64,000 nt of DNA, taken from NCBI RefSeq assembly GCF_963583255.1, contig NC_084803.1, positions 22,542,428 through 22,606,427 on the forward strand, written 5' to 3'. Each line of letters opens with the position of its first letter. Positions within the stretch are counted from its first letter, which is position 1. The position numbers and the translations under genes were made by a program. Below are positions 34,747 through 45,945 of this stretch, piece after piece. The notes under the pieces were generated by a model. The model worked only from the letters and a program-made list of their open reading frames with translations, searched no databases and was not told the DNA's origin. The DNA is from Pyrus communis. Taxonomy: Eukaryota > Streptophyta > Magnoliopsida > Rosales > Rosaceae.

Positions 34747-35367
34747 TGTCACATCCCGGACCCGCTCCACCACCGTAGCACAATATTGTCCGCTTTGGGT
34801 CCCGACCACACCCTCACGGTTTTGTTTCTGGGAACTCACACGAGAACTTCCCAATGGGTCACCCATCATGGGATTCCTCTAGCCTCCTTCTCGCTTAACT
34901 TTGGAGTTCCTATGGAACTTGAAGCCAGTGAGGTCCTAAAAGGCCTCGTGCTAGGTAGGGATGGGAATGTACATTTAAGGATCACTCCCTGGGCGATGTG
35001 GGATGTTACAATCCACCCCCTTAGAGGCCCGACGTCCTCGTCGACACACATGCTACAAGGGTTAGGCTCTGATACTAAACTGTCACATCCCGGCCCGGGC
35101 GGGACCACTTCCTGAGCCCGCTCCACCACCGTAGCACGATATTGTCTGCTTTGGGCCCCGACCACGCCCTCACGGTTTTGTTTCTGGGAACTCACACAAG
35201 AACTTCCCTATGGGTCACCCATCATGGGATTGCTCTAGCCCCCTTCTCGCTTAACTTCGGAGTTCCTACGGAACCCGACGCCAGTGAGCTCCCAAAATGC
35301 CTCGTGCTAGGTAGGGATGGGAATATACATTTAAGGATCACTCCCCTGAGTGATGTGGGATGTTACA
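34747..35367 (-). mobile_element. Cassandra-type TRIM element, two LTRs
   Basis: LTRs at 34747-35010 and 35081-35367 flank a 70-bp interior. The target duplication is CATGG at 34742-34746 and 35368-35372. On the minus strand the primer site reads TTTAGTATCAGAGCC, one base off the usual form, and the purine tract is CTAAGGGGG. Both LTRs carry the 5S-like segment. The left LTR lacks about 23 bp near its outer end compared with the right one. It is nested in the CACTA-like element and therefore younger. Confidence 0.92.
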
Positions 35368-35372
35368 CATGG

Positions 35373-36486
35373 TTTGTTTATTCCTTATCCTGAAAATCCC
35401 AATCCTATTTCTTAATTCTACATCATCTTTGATTTGATCGAAATAGGATTTGGTTTGTTTATATTTAAATAAATTACAAAATAAATTAAAAATAAATTTT
35501 ATATATATATATATTGTTATATATAATATGTAATTTTTCATCTTCCTTGGAAGACTTACACACGAGCGATCGGTTTGATCTATTTCATTATCTCCCCATG
35601 AATCGTATGTTTGTAACAACAGGGACATAATTTTCTCAATTCCAATCGACCAGGCGTATTGTGTTGATTCTTTTGAGTAATATATCTGGAAATGCCCATT
35701 GATTCCTTATTAACACGATTTTGAACACAACTGGTACATTCCAAAATAACCGTTAGTCAAACATATTTACCCTTAGCCATGAACCTCCTTTGGTTTTTGA
35801 TTCACTCAATTCTTTAATTTTCCGACCCGAAGCAAGGAAGAAGAAATGACGCAAAAATAGAAGCGAGATGGTAATGAATTACCAGAGATGACGGTAGATT
35901 GTAATCCTTAGGATTAGGGTTTCTCTTCGTCCACTCGACTTTTTGAAATCCTCCAGTAGCTAGAAGTAAATTCGAGAACATGACCTTGAAGCATATCCCC
36001 TTCAAGAGTATGAAGCAAAGCAAAAGCTAGAATCCAATTCCGGATGCAATTAGATTTCAACCCCTAAGTTTCAACCCCTAAACCCTCAGTATACAATATA
36101 CTTTATCTTCCAAGTGCTAAATTTCACAAACCCTAATCTAGAATTCCAACCCTAAATTAATTCCAAAATTTACCTGATTTGGGGCAGAATCGGTGCACAG
36201 TGAGGTGAGGGATGAGAAGGAAGTGAGGGATGAGAGGTTAGTCACTTATCTGATGTGGGAGGAGGAGAGAAATCGGTGAGGAGGGTGAGGTCGAGAGAGA
36301 GAGAGTGACTGAGTGAGAGTGAGGTCGAGGAGGGTGAGGTCGAGAGAGAATGCCTGAGTGAGGGTGAGGACACTGAGGAGTGAGGTCGAGAGAGAGTTTA
36401 AGATTAGGGAAAGGGAAGAGAGAGGTCTACGGGAAAGAAAGAGTTGGGGTCCAAACTTGGAAATTTGAAATAAATCTAAGATTATC
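35373..36486. other. CACTA interior, non-coding
   Basis: No domain recognised. A GA-rich stretch at 36190-36440 contains repeated GAGGTCGAG(A/G)G(A/G)G units. Confidence 0.5.
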
Positions 36487-36640
36487 ACAACTGGCGCGAT
36501 GTCGCGCAAAGTGGTTTTGCACGACGACCACATTAAGGCGTCGTGAAAGGTATTTAAAAAAAAAAAAAATTATTACAAAAATTACTGAAAATGTGACTTT
36601 CCTTATTTCAAATTCAATTTTTTTTTTTTTTTTTTTTTTT
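36487..36640. repeat. internal copy of the CACTA subterminal motif with T/A runs
   Basis: GTCGCGCAAAGTGGTTTTGCACGAC-type sequence can form a short hairpin and is followed by long A and T runs. The same arrangement recurs, larger, at 37761-37934. Confidence 0.65.
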
Positions 36641-36729
36641 ACATAAACCCCACAATAATATATTTTTCTAATAAAAACCCACAATAATTTTTTTTTACAT
36701 ATATATATTATTCAATTTCTTAAGTGTTA

Positions 36730-38296
36730 TAAGTACAAAATAAATAAAGTAAAATCTACTTAAAAAATATATATATATATACACACACACACCATTGAAC
36801 TTGATGGGAAACACATTGTACGCAACTAGTTTCAAAGATCCAACCGTCAAACTTGTTTGTATATGCTTCGAGATCGCATACATAAAAAATCGCAAAAAAC
36901 AAACATGCAGAGATCAAGTAATGGGACAAAACTTTTCAATGGTTATAAATGAAAAATCACAATTTAACGGTTATTTTAACTCCAATTTTGATGATTTTTT
37001 ACAACTACACTCCTTGACCCTATATGAATACAGTTAATCAATTTGATCGTCAATTTAAAATATTTACATAAGTTACCGCAAAATCTTATGTTATACTTAA
37101 TGAAAGTATAAATAAAGTCCAAGTGTTAGTGAATCTATTGTTTTGATGGGATACGCATTGTACGAAACTAGTTTCAACGATCGAACCATCAAAATTGTTT
37201 GTATATACTTCAAGATCGCATATGCCAAAAATCACAAAAAACAAACATTCAAAGATCAAGTAACAGGACAAAACTTTTTTATGGTTATAAACGAAAAATC
37301 CTGATTTAACGGTTATTTTAACTTCGATTTTGATGATTTTTTTACAGCTACACTCCTTGACCTTATATGAATACAACGAATTGATTTGATCGTCAATTTA
37401 AAATATTTACACAAGTCGATAACACAAAATTTTATGTTATACTTAATGAAAGTATAAATAAACTCCAAGTGTTAGTGAATTTACTGTTTTGATGAGATAC
37501 ACATTGTATGATACTAGTTTCAACTATCCAACCGTCAAACTTGTTTGCATATACTTCGAGATCATATACACCAAAAATCGTAAAAAACAAACATTCGGAG
37601 ATTAAGTAACGGGACAAAACTTTTCGACGGTTATGAATTTTGATGATTTTTTACAGTTACACTCCTTGACCCTATATGAATACAACGAACTAATTCAATC
37701 GTCAATTTAAAACATTTACACAAGTGGATACCACAAAAGAAAAAGGCAATGCAAGAACCCCAAAAGAAAAGCAAAAGGAAAAAAAATAATAAAAAAAAAA
37801 ACTTTGTGCAACATAGGTACAATTACGTCGTGCAAAGATGTTTTGCACGACACAGTCGTACCTATGTCGAGCAAAGTTTTTTTTTTTTTTTTTTTGTTTT
37901 TTTTTGTTTTTTTTTTCCTTTACCCTTTTGCTTTTGAGTACAAAATAAATAAATTAAAATCTACTTAGTAAATATATATACCATTGAAGTTGATGGGAAA
38001 CACGTTGTACGAAATTAGTTTCAACGATCTAATCGCCAAACTTGTTTGTATGTACTTCGAGATCGCATAGCCAAAAATCGCAAAAAACAAACATTCAGAG
38101 ATCAAGTAACGGGACAAAACTATTTGACAGTTATAAATGAAAAATCACGATTTAACGGTTATTTTAACTTCGATTTTGATGATTTTTTACAGCTACACTC
38201 CTTGACCCTATATGAATACAACAAACTGATTCGATCGTCAATTTAAAATATTTACACAAGTGGATACCACAAAATCTTATGTTATACTTGATGAAA
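36730..38296 (+). repeat. about 343-bp tandem repeats, four partial or full copies
   Basis: Units start with TTGATGGGAAACACATTGTA or close variants at 36801, 37142, 37487 and 37988. Shared downstream blocks include CGCAAAAAACAAACAT and ACTCCTTGACCCTATATGAA. The third copy is cut short at about 37735, where the foldback is placed. Short open frames in the repeats look incidental. Confidence 0.88.
37761..37934. repeat. long foldback palindrome
   Basis: The arms run from AAAAGCAAAAGGAAAAA on the left to the complementary CCTTTACCCTTTTGCTTTT on the right. They pair through A/T runs, CTTTGTGCAACATAGGTAC against GTACCTATGTCGAGCAAAG, and TCGTGCAAA against TTTTGCACGA around a 4-base centre near 37838. 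The stem is about 80 bp with few mismatches. The motif is the CACTA subterminal sequence. Confidence 0.85.
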
Positions 38297-38981
38297 GCCA
38301 TCCAAGGAGAACACCTCCATCAGCCATCCAAGGAGATGTTGCACTGTTATTACTCGTTTTAATAATCTCGTTCAACCTAGCCTGCAGGGGAAGTATGTGA
38401 AAAAGAGAATCACATGATCACATATGTTAAAGAAGAAGCATTCTCATTTATGGGTTCCGCCACACCAAAAACTAAAACAAATCAACCTGTAAAATGACAA
38501 ACAAACCTTTGCTTCGTCCATCTCAACACTTGCATTGTCAAGTCCATCCCACATAGAGGAGTCCTTGCTAACAAGGGAAACCTTAAGAAAGGGAATAAAT
38601 TCAGTCATGCACCTCAACATCCTAAAGCAGTCAGAATCACGTAAAAAAACAACTACTGACCAGGATTGGTGTTAGCTGCCCTTCAAGATCAAGTAGGCCC
38701 TTAGCAAAAGCAACTGCAGACATCTGTAAACAACTATCTTGTAAATAATGTAACTTATAAATGATGAAAATTTCAGGGGCTAATGATCATAACAATAAGG
38801 CAATTTACTTCATTTAAATAGAGATCAAATAAGACAAGAAGAAAAAGGGAGCAATATACAAAAAATATAGAAACCCATGAGCACTAATGAGACTATACCT
38901 ACACACGGCCTTCATTAGAGCTGTAGATTTTAAGATCATGACGATAAGTGCTATGGAGGCGAAGCAAGCCAATACCTTCAC
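38297..38981 (-). pseudogene. captured fragment of a diphosphoinositol pentakisphosphate kinase gene (VIH/PPIP5K)
   Basis: Four exon pieces in the order and phase of plant VIH genes appear on the minus strand. 38981-38899 reads [21 protein letters not shown]. 38723-38661 reads [21 protein letters not shown]. 38581-38507 reads VSLVSKDSSMWDGLDNASVE. The piece from 38381 starts ARLNEII and breaks off at about 38297. Introns keep AG/GT borders. The parent enzyme makes inositol pyrophosphates in the cytosol; this part lies in its phosphatase-like domain. The first piece ends GTG TAG where the parent reading is expected to be V-Q, consistent with a CAG-to-TAG change. It lies inside the CACTA-like element between the 343-bp repeats and its right end, so it is a transposon-captured copy and not the functional gene. 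Confidence 0.85.
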
Positions 38982-39854
38982 CTGCAGTTGTGTACAAATT
39001 CATTATGACAAGAAAATAATTCTGAAACAAAGTCGCACTGTGAGCAACCTTGTAGCTCAATTTGGGTCTTTTGAAAATAATTGATTAAGACATTTTTCCA
39101 AGAAGACCATGTGCATAAGCCCAATTTTTTTCTTCACTTCTCTCCCCATCCTTTGTTGTTTTATCACTTTTCTCCCCCTACACTATTTTTCTCCATTCTT
39201 TTCCAGTATATTATGCATTATGTACATTTTAGTTTTAGTTTAAGATCTACACTTTGGTCTTGATATGAGCCTTTCTATCTTTTGATTTATATTTATATGC
39301 ACACTTTCTATCTTCCAGTCACAAATATTGTAGATCTAGTAGTGGAAACTCAAATTTACTTGAATTTGTGGTTGAAATATGTGTTTGGTATTAGAAGTAG
39401 AAAATTAGAAAAAAAACATATATATAATTTTGGTTAGATCTGTAAACCAGTATAAACCAAATTGGAACCGTCATGAACCGAACTGTATGGTTTTAGTAAT
39501 AAATTTAAGCGGAACCGCACCGAACCGAGCCGTTTAAATTTTTTGGTTCCGGTTCCAGTTTGAGGATGGAACTGGGCTGAATCGGACCGTATCCACCCCT
39601 AGTATTCAATTCACGTTTCTCAAAAAAAAAATTCAATTCTCAATAGCTAAATTAGATATGCTTACTCTGAATCAAAGAACATCAAATAGCAAAGGAGGGA
39701 TTGCAAGATGAAAAGAGATGGAATATTTGTATGTTGAATTTATGAGCAAATGAGGGATTGGAGAAGGTTTTCAAGAGAGATGGGGGAGGGAGGTAGCTGC
39801 TGCAATTGGCTTTGCAGTTTTTGCCTCCCAAACTGATTAAGTGGAGTAGAACAA
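38982..39854. other. CACTA interior, non-coding
   Basis: Possible intron of the captured gene up to about 39070. A GGTTCCGGTTCC/CGAACCGAACCG-rich stretch at 39425-39602 resembles a short repeat common in plant genomes, ending CCACCCCTAGT. Confidence 0.45.
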
Positions 39855-40055
39855 GTCGTTGACTTTGTGCGACACCAGTGCACTTGACTTTGCGCGACGC
39901 AGGTGCACTGGCGTCGCACAAAGCTGCTTTGTGCGACGACACTTTGCGCAATGAAGGCTGGCGTAGCGCAAAGGCCGTTTGCATGACGTTTTGTGTTTTG
40001 GGTCGCGCAAACATACTTTGTGCAACAAAATTTGCTCCGTCGCGCAAACATGTTT
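39855..40055. repeat. CACTA subterminal repeat block, right
   Basis: Repeated TTTGTGCGAC, TTTGCGCGACG, CGTCGCACAAAG and GTCGCGCAAAC motifs mirror those at 30590-30795. Confidence 0.7.
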
Positions 40056-40116
40056 TTCTACTATATATGAAAAACAAAAAGATGGCTACGTAAAGTTGTG
40101 TTTCAAATTTGATTAA

Positions 40117-40553
40117 TATAGGATTTATCTAATATGATAAATTCCATAAGATGAAGGGTCCACCCACATGAGGATATTAACATCCTAATTACTAATGTAG
40201 TAATTAGATGAATGTCTAAAGCCATTTCAGTTTGGAATGTGAATGGCATTTCATTCATTGTATCATCCTCTTCCTAAAGCTATATAAGGAGGCTTAGAGG
40301 AAGAGAGAAACTAGTGTGAGAGAAACATAAGGCTTTTCCATAAAGTTCACATATTCTAGTTAGGTCTCTAGGGCTATCACTATTTGCCCTAGGTCTTGGG
40401 AGGCAAAAACTAAAGGGCAACTCGACATACTGTAGCCAACCCGACGACCTTTGAGGTTCTAGACGTGCATAGAAGAACAAAGCACTTGTTTGTGTTTGTA
40501 AAAGTGTATCGAGATTGAAGTTTCCACACAAAGATACATACGTTCATCGAACA
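40117..40553 (+). repeat. copia-2 5' LTR
   Basis: It starts TATAGGATTTATC, where the other LTR has the canonical TGTAGGATTTATC, and ends CGAACA. A GCTATATAAGGAGG TATA element lies at about 40279. Confidence 0.9.
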
Positions 40554-42960
40554 GTGGTATTAGAGCCACTCACACACGCACGATTACATGAGATATTTAT
40601 GAATGTGCCATGTTAGGATGTTGAAAAACCATGGATGCTTGCTTTTAAAATTTCGTTTTTGGCATGCTTGTTTTTTCTGGGTTTAAATGCTAGGGATATG
40701 TTCTTTACATTCATTGAAATTATGTTTAAAATATGGTAAAGAAAAACCAAGCAGTTAGAGAGAAAATTGAAACTATAGTATTGGATTAGCATGAAAAATG
40801 AAAATTTCAAGGTTTTTCCGAGCCCTTTTCTTGTGCACCTAAAGAGTTTTTTTGGAATTCATCCAAGAAGACTTAATTGTAGATAGTAATTTGAACTTTC
40901 TGACAATATAAAATGTGCATAAAATGGATATATAATGACAAAGTTATGGCCTTTATAAACAGGCTTCGTGAGAACACGAAATCTGGAAATTCCAGATTTC
41001 ATGAGGAAAAAGATGAATAGATGTCTGTTATCTTCCACTCTCGGCCTAGGCGAGTACACTAGTACCACTAGGTATACAGAGATATTGTTTACACCGTTGA
41101 ACTCGTCTCAGGGAGTCAAATCTAACAGGATATAGTTTAGACGTTTTTTAATTTCCTGAAATTGAAGAAACTTTTTTTTTTATTTTTTATTTTTTATTTT
41201 TATTTTTGCTTTATTAGGTTAATTTTAATTTCGTTTTAAAATTAAACTACCAATATTAAATAATTATCCATATTATGCCATGATTCTTGAAATGTCAAAA
41301 TGATTATGTTGATAAATTTGTTCATGTTGATTGAGCATTTTAAATTAGAAAGGAATGTTCTTTAGAAGAATATTTAAATATGATTATTTAATTATTTAAT
41401 TGTGAATTATTGGATTGGGCTTGTTTTTGAACATGTCATTTAGCAAAATGGTCCATATTTAGGATATTCATCAAACATGCTCTAGTTGGGCCTAAAATTA
41501 GATATTTGAGTAGGGTTCACTAATGGTCACCTCTTACTTGATGTGGTGTCTAGAAAAAATCTTTAAGGAGACCTTAGGTGTCAAAGAGGGTTGGTTTTTA
41601 AAAGTTTTGCGCTGCCACCCCTTTCGAATTTGACCTGGCCACACTTACAGAGGCCCACTTGTCGAGCCCATTGTCTGTAACCCTAATTTAATCCCAACGA
41701 AAGGTCCATTATATGCATGAATACTATGTGATTGTTTGCGTCTTTGCATATAATTGTTTTTTCTTGCACTTAGTTGAATGATGCATGAAATTGGATAGCT
41801 TAGAATGTAAAACAAAATTATGTTTTAACTAAGATTTATTTCGAAAATAATTAAGAGTGCGATTTCAACCTATGAGAAAAGTGAAATGTTTTTCTAATGG
41901 GTTTTTGAAATAAATAAACGAAAGATGTGTAAAATGATGTCATAAATTATTTCACTCTTATATAAAGAAAAAGCTGCAAAGAATGTTGTTGCTGATTTGA
42001 CCAAAGGTGAAAAGCTGGTTGGAACCAAACATGATATCTGGCATAGGAAGATCTAATATCTTCTCAATGAACAAAAGCTCCTAGAGCCTTTAAAGGCTTT
42101 GCTGCTTGAGCCTGACATGGAGATAAATGGAACCACTTCAGCTCAGCATACGGGTTTTATGATGTTTGGTTCAAGAAAGATTGAAGTTCCTACTTTACTA
42201 TGTTAAGCAACATGCATGATGATCTTATTGGTGAGTATGAAGGGTACTCAACCGCCAAGGAAATGTGGGACTGGCTAAAATTTGCTTTTGGTGGTACCTC
42301 AACTACTAAGCTGAGAAGTTTGGTGTTGAAGTTTAAGGTTTATAAGATGGATCCCAAGCACCCTGTATATGAACATTTGAGAAAGATGTCCAATATGATA
42401 CAAGATTTGAAAACTGCTGGGAGTATCTTCACTGATGAGCAGCAAGTTCAAGTTGTGATTAGGTCTCTCTCAGACTTGTGGGATGCCCTGGAATAGATCA
42501 TGACACACAATGATCAAATTAAGAACTTTCATGACATCTCATGTCATGTTGAGTTAGAAGGTGAGTGCCGAGTAGCGACCTAAAGTATTGCTCTTTTGAC
42601 TCAATATGGGTCTTCCAAAAGGGGTAACCAATTCAAGGGAAAAGGTAAGACCAAGTCTAAGAAAAATGATGCAAAGCTTGCTCCTAATCCTAATGAGACC
42701 AAGGTTCGCAGAGGTAAACGTGGCAAGAAAGACGAATCCAAGTCAAAATGCTTTAACTGTAAGAAGAAGGGTCACTTTGCTCGTAATCGCACTGAGCCAA
42801 ATAAAAAGGTAATCCCTCACCCTAAATATGTCAATGTTTATGTATGTTCGCATATACATGTTGCTCCCACGTCCGATAGTTGGATTGTAGACATTGGAGT
42901 AACCAAACATGTGACACGAGAGAAAGATGGGTTCATAAATTATCAACGCTTCCCAACAAA

Positions 42961-43052
42961 GTCACGTTAGGTGTATGCGGGTGAAGGAAGTCGTACAGAA
43001 GCTTTAGTCACATTGGGTGTACGTGGGTGAAGGAAGTCATACAGAAGCTTTA
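42961..43052 (+). repeat. 46-bp tandem duplication in copia-2 pol
   Basis: GTCACGTTAGGTGTATGCGG at 42961 recurs as GTCACATTGGGTGTACGTGG at 43007; both run into GTGAAGGAAGTC(G/A)TACAGAAGC. The unit is not a multiple of three, so it breaks the frame. Confidence 0.9.
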
Positions 43053-44539
43053 AGAGTTGGTACTTATGGACTTCAACTTCATATTGGGTGCAAACTACTT
43101 CAGGATGATGTCTTGCACACCCTTGGGATGCAATTTAATTTACTTTCAGTTACTACACTTTTGAATAAAGGATATTTTTTTACTTCAACCCGTCTAAACT
43201 TGTGATCTATTTGGATTGAGTTGAAATTGGATATAGTTCAAGGAAGAACGACTTTGTTTACTTGGATTTAATTAATTCTTATTCTTCTACTTGTTTAGTA
43301 ACTGTTATTAAACATGTTAATTATGAAGCATGGCATGCTAGACTAGGGCATATAGGACAAGATAGAATGACAAGGTTAGTTAGAGAAAGCCTACTGGGGT
43401 CACTCACTAATGCCAATCCTCTTGTAGGTGAGTCTTGTTTAGTTGGCGAAGTAGTTAGAAAGCTTTTTTGAAAAGTTGTTTGAGCTAGTCAACCATTGGA
43501 GTTGATCCATTCTGACATCTGTGACCGATGAATATGAAGGCCCGTCATGTTGCCTCTTACTTTTTGACTTTGATTGATGATTACACACAATATGGTTATG
43601 TGTATTTGATCACTCATCGTTATGAGGCTTTGAATGTTTCAAATGCTTTGTGGCTAAGATTGAGAATAAAAAAGGGAATACTGTAAAAGCTCTTCCACTG
43701 ATCGTGGATGAGAGTATTTGTTTGACCAATTCAAGGTTTTTTGTGAAAGTAAGGGGATATGCAGACAACTTTCTGTTCCTTGCATGCCACGCCACAACAA
43801 AATGGTGTGGCTGAAAGAAGAAACAGAACTTTACTAGACATGGTAAGGTCTATGATGGCACAGACAAATCTCCTCATATCTTTTTGGGGTGATGCACTGT
43901 TGACTGCGACATATATATACTCAACCATGTGCCTTCAAAGACTTTCAACCCCATACAAACTTTGGAATGGTGCAAAACAAAATTTGGATAATTTGCATCC
44001 TTAAGGTTGTGCTGGTTTTGTTCATAATCAATCACATAAATTTGGAAAGTTAGGTCCTAGAGCCAATACACATATCTTCATAAGATATTGTGAAAATTCG
44101 AAAGGTTATGTGATGTTTGGTGAACATCCAGATGGAGGAAGAACCGAGATCAAGTCATGTGATGTGGATTTCATAGAGAATGACTTCCCAAAACTTGGCG
44201 ATATTGTCAAAAACCTTGATCTTAATGAGTTGGAGAAAGATGAAGAGTTCACAACATCTACAAGCAAATGAGGGGAATTAATTTCCAATCCGATGGTCAC
44301 TAAAGATGATGTAAGATAACTTGATTCGAGTAGGAGTACACAACCTAGTAGGAGTGTACCCATGGACACTTAAGAGAATATACCCATTGATGGGAGCGTA
44401 CCTTCTGAATCTCAAGGTCTCACAGTTCGAATGAGCAAAAGAGGACACGTACCCAAACGTCATTTAGAGGTTGATGGGGAGACCTACATCTGCATATCTT
44501 CAGAAGATGATGAACCTTCTTTTTACAAAGAAGCATTAA

Positions 44540-45945
44540 CTCCAATCTGTGCACTTAGAACGTTTTTGGTAATAATTCAACTTTTCGAAGGAGTTTTGAT
44601 GCAAGACTAATTGGAGAAGGAAGCTAAGAGGCTGAAGATTGTTGTGTCCGAATTTCATAATTTTCCATGAAGCCATTCATTCCAGTTTTACAAATCAATC
44701 TTGCACAAGTTGTTTTACCATCAGAATTGCGCAGCTGTGGGAGAATGAAGATTTGAAGGTTTTCCCAATTTTTCCTACAAGCATACAATATATGCCTAGA
44801 AATATAAGAGATAAATCTACGTTTCCCATATTTTTACAGAATTTTCCAGAAGATAAATCGACCCCAAAACTGGCGTGCAAGACTGATGACGTGTTTCCCA
44901 AGCCAAGAAGGATTCTTTCCTAGTTTGTGTCATTAATTAATTAGGACTTTGTTTTATTTTAGGAGAGTTTCTTCCAGACCTTTTAGGTTTTTACTAGTAT
45001 AAATAAGGTGCCCTAAGCTCTCTCTACAGATCTCCCGCATACCCATATTACCACACAACCACTGCACCATTCACCATCTTTACAATTTGTAAAGAGGAGC
45101 TCAGGGATGTGCTTTTCCATGGATCCTGGGGTCTATCTTTCTTTTATTTTTATATCTATGTGTAACTAAGTTATTTTCTAAGGTTTATGATGAAGTCATG
45201 GCATGAATATTTGCGAAGTACTTTGTTAATTATTATCTGATTATATGTCATGTTATATTTTTAATCTTTGTGGGCATTTTATTCTAGATTTGAATTTCTA
45301 GTGACTGATCACCTTTAGGAATTTTGCATCTAGATATTTAGATAAATCTATGAGGATGACCAATCAATTAGGTTAATTAAAACTAAGATTAAGAATAGTA
45401 GACAAACTAGTGAGGATGACCAATATCAAGCTAGTCCTACTTGGTTTACATGATTCTTCTACGCTGAATTGGTTTTTATGTGTTCAATTGTATGTCTAAC
45501 CAATAGGATATAATTATCATGTAGAGATACAAGAGTTGATGCCTGACCACAAATTAATTCATACCTTAGAAAGAACAACCTTTAACATTGGCATGGTAAT
45601 GGGATAGTAGTTGTCTCTAGGAAAAGTAAATAGGATTGTTATTGGTGGATTCATAACCTTAGACTTCCATTGTTTCTCAATTTCTTCTTGTGTCGTGTGT
45701 TTATTTTAATTAATTGTCTTTTCTTTTTCTTGTTAATTATAGTCTTAATGAATTATTCAATTCAGCATATCCTTTGTTTGTTGAATTAAGTCTAGCGTGA
45801 TTAATCGGTTAAATTGGTGTTAAAGCAATCCCTGTGGGATCAACCACGTATTTGCATATATTATTACAATTGATTTGTGCTCTTGCGAGTTTAATTTGGT
45901 TTAAATTAGTCTATAATTTAGGTTAGTGTAAATACAGATCATAGT
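44540..45945 (+). mobile_element. gypsy-like LTR sequence inserted in copia-2 pol
   Basis: The copia reading stops near YKEALT at about 44540 and resumes with VDLPLDRKT near 45948. The intervening sequence has a TATA-like TATAAATAAGG at 44999 and, near its right end, CCCTGTGGGATCAACCACG, similar to long gypsy LTR ends. No target duplication could be fixed and about 25 codons of the host element seem to be missing, so a deletion accompanied or followed the insertion. Boundaries are approximate. Confidence 0.55.

Larger units (their letters stand above)
30578..40064 (-). mobile_element. CACTA-like (En/Spm) transposon with captured gene fragment
   Basis: Both ends carry a TAGTA(C/G)AAAAA-type terminus followed by arrays of a subterminal motif around TTTGYGCGACG in inverted orientation (30590-30795 and 39855-40055), as in CACTA elements. 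The outermost bases are degenerate and the 3-bp duplication was not established. Inside are a Ptta/En/Spm-type ORF (33063-30995), a Cassandra insertion, tandem 343-bp repeats, a foldback, and VIH exons. No TnpD transposase was seen, so it is probably non-autonomous. The ends are accurate to perhaps 10 bp. It could instead be two adjacent elements, because a third subterminal-motif block lies at 36487-36550. Confidence 0.7.

Noticed and set aside
34676..35393. Open frames of 68-109 codons (for example [16 protein letters not shown])
   Set aside because: They lie in Cassandra LTRs and recur with every copy on both strands; they are by-products of the GC-rich LTR, not genes.
38887..39084. 65-codon plus-strand frame
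   Set aside because: It is antisense to the captured VIH exon.
39425..39602. Possible transposon from GGTTCCGGTTCC-rich sequence
   Set aside because: Neither inverted termini nor a target duplication could be established.
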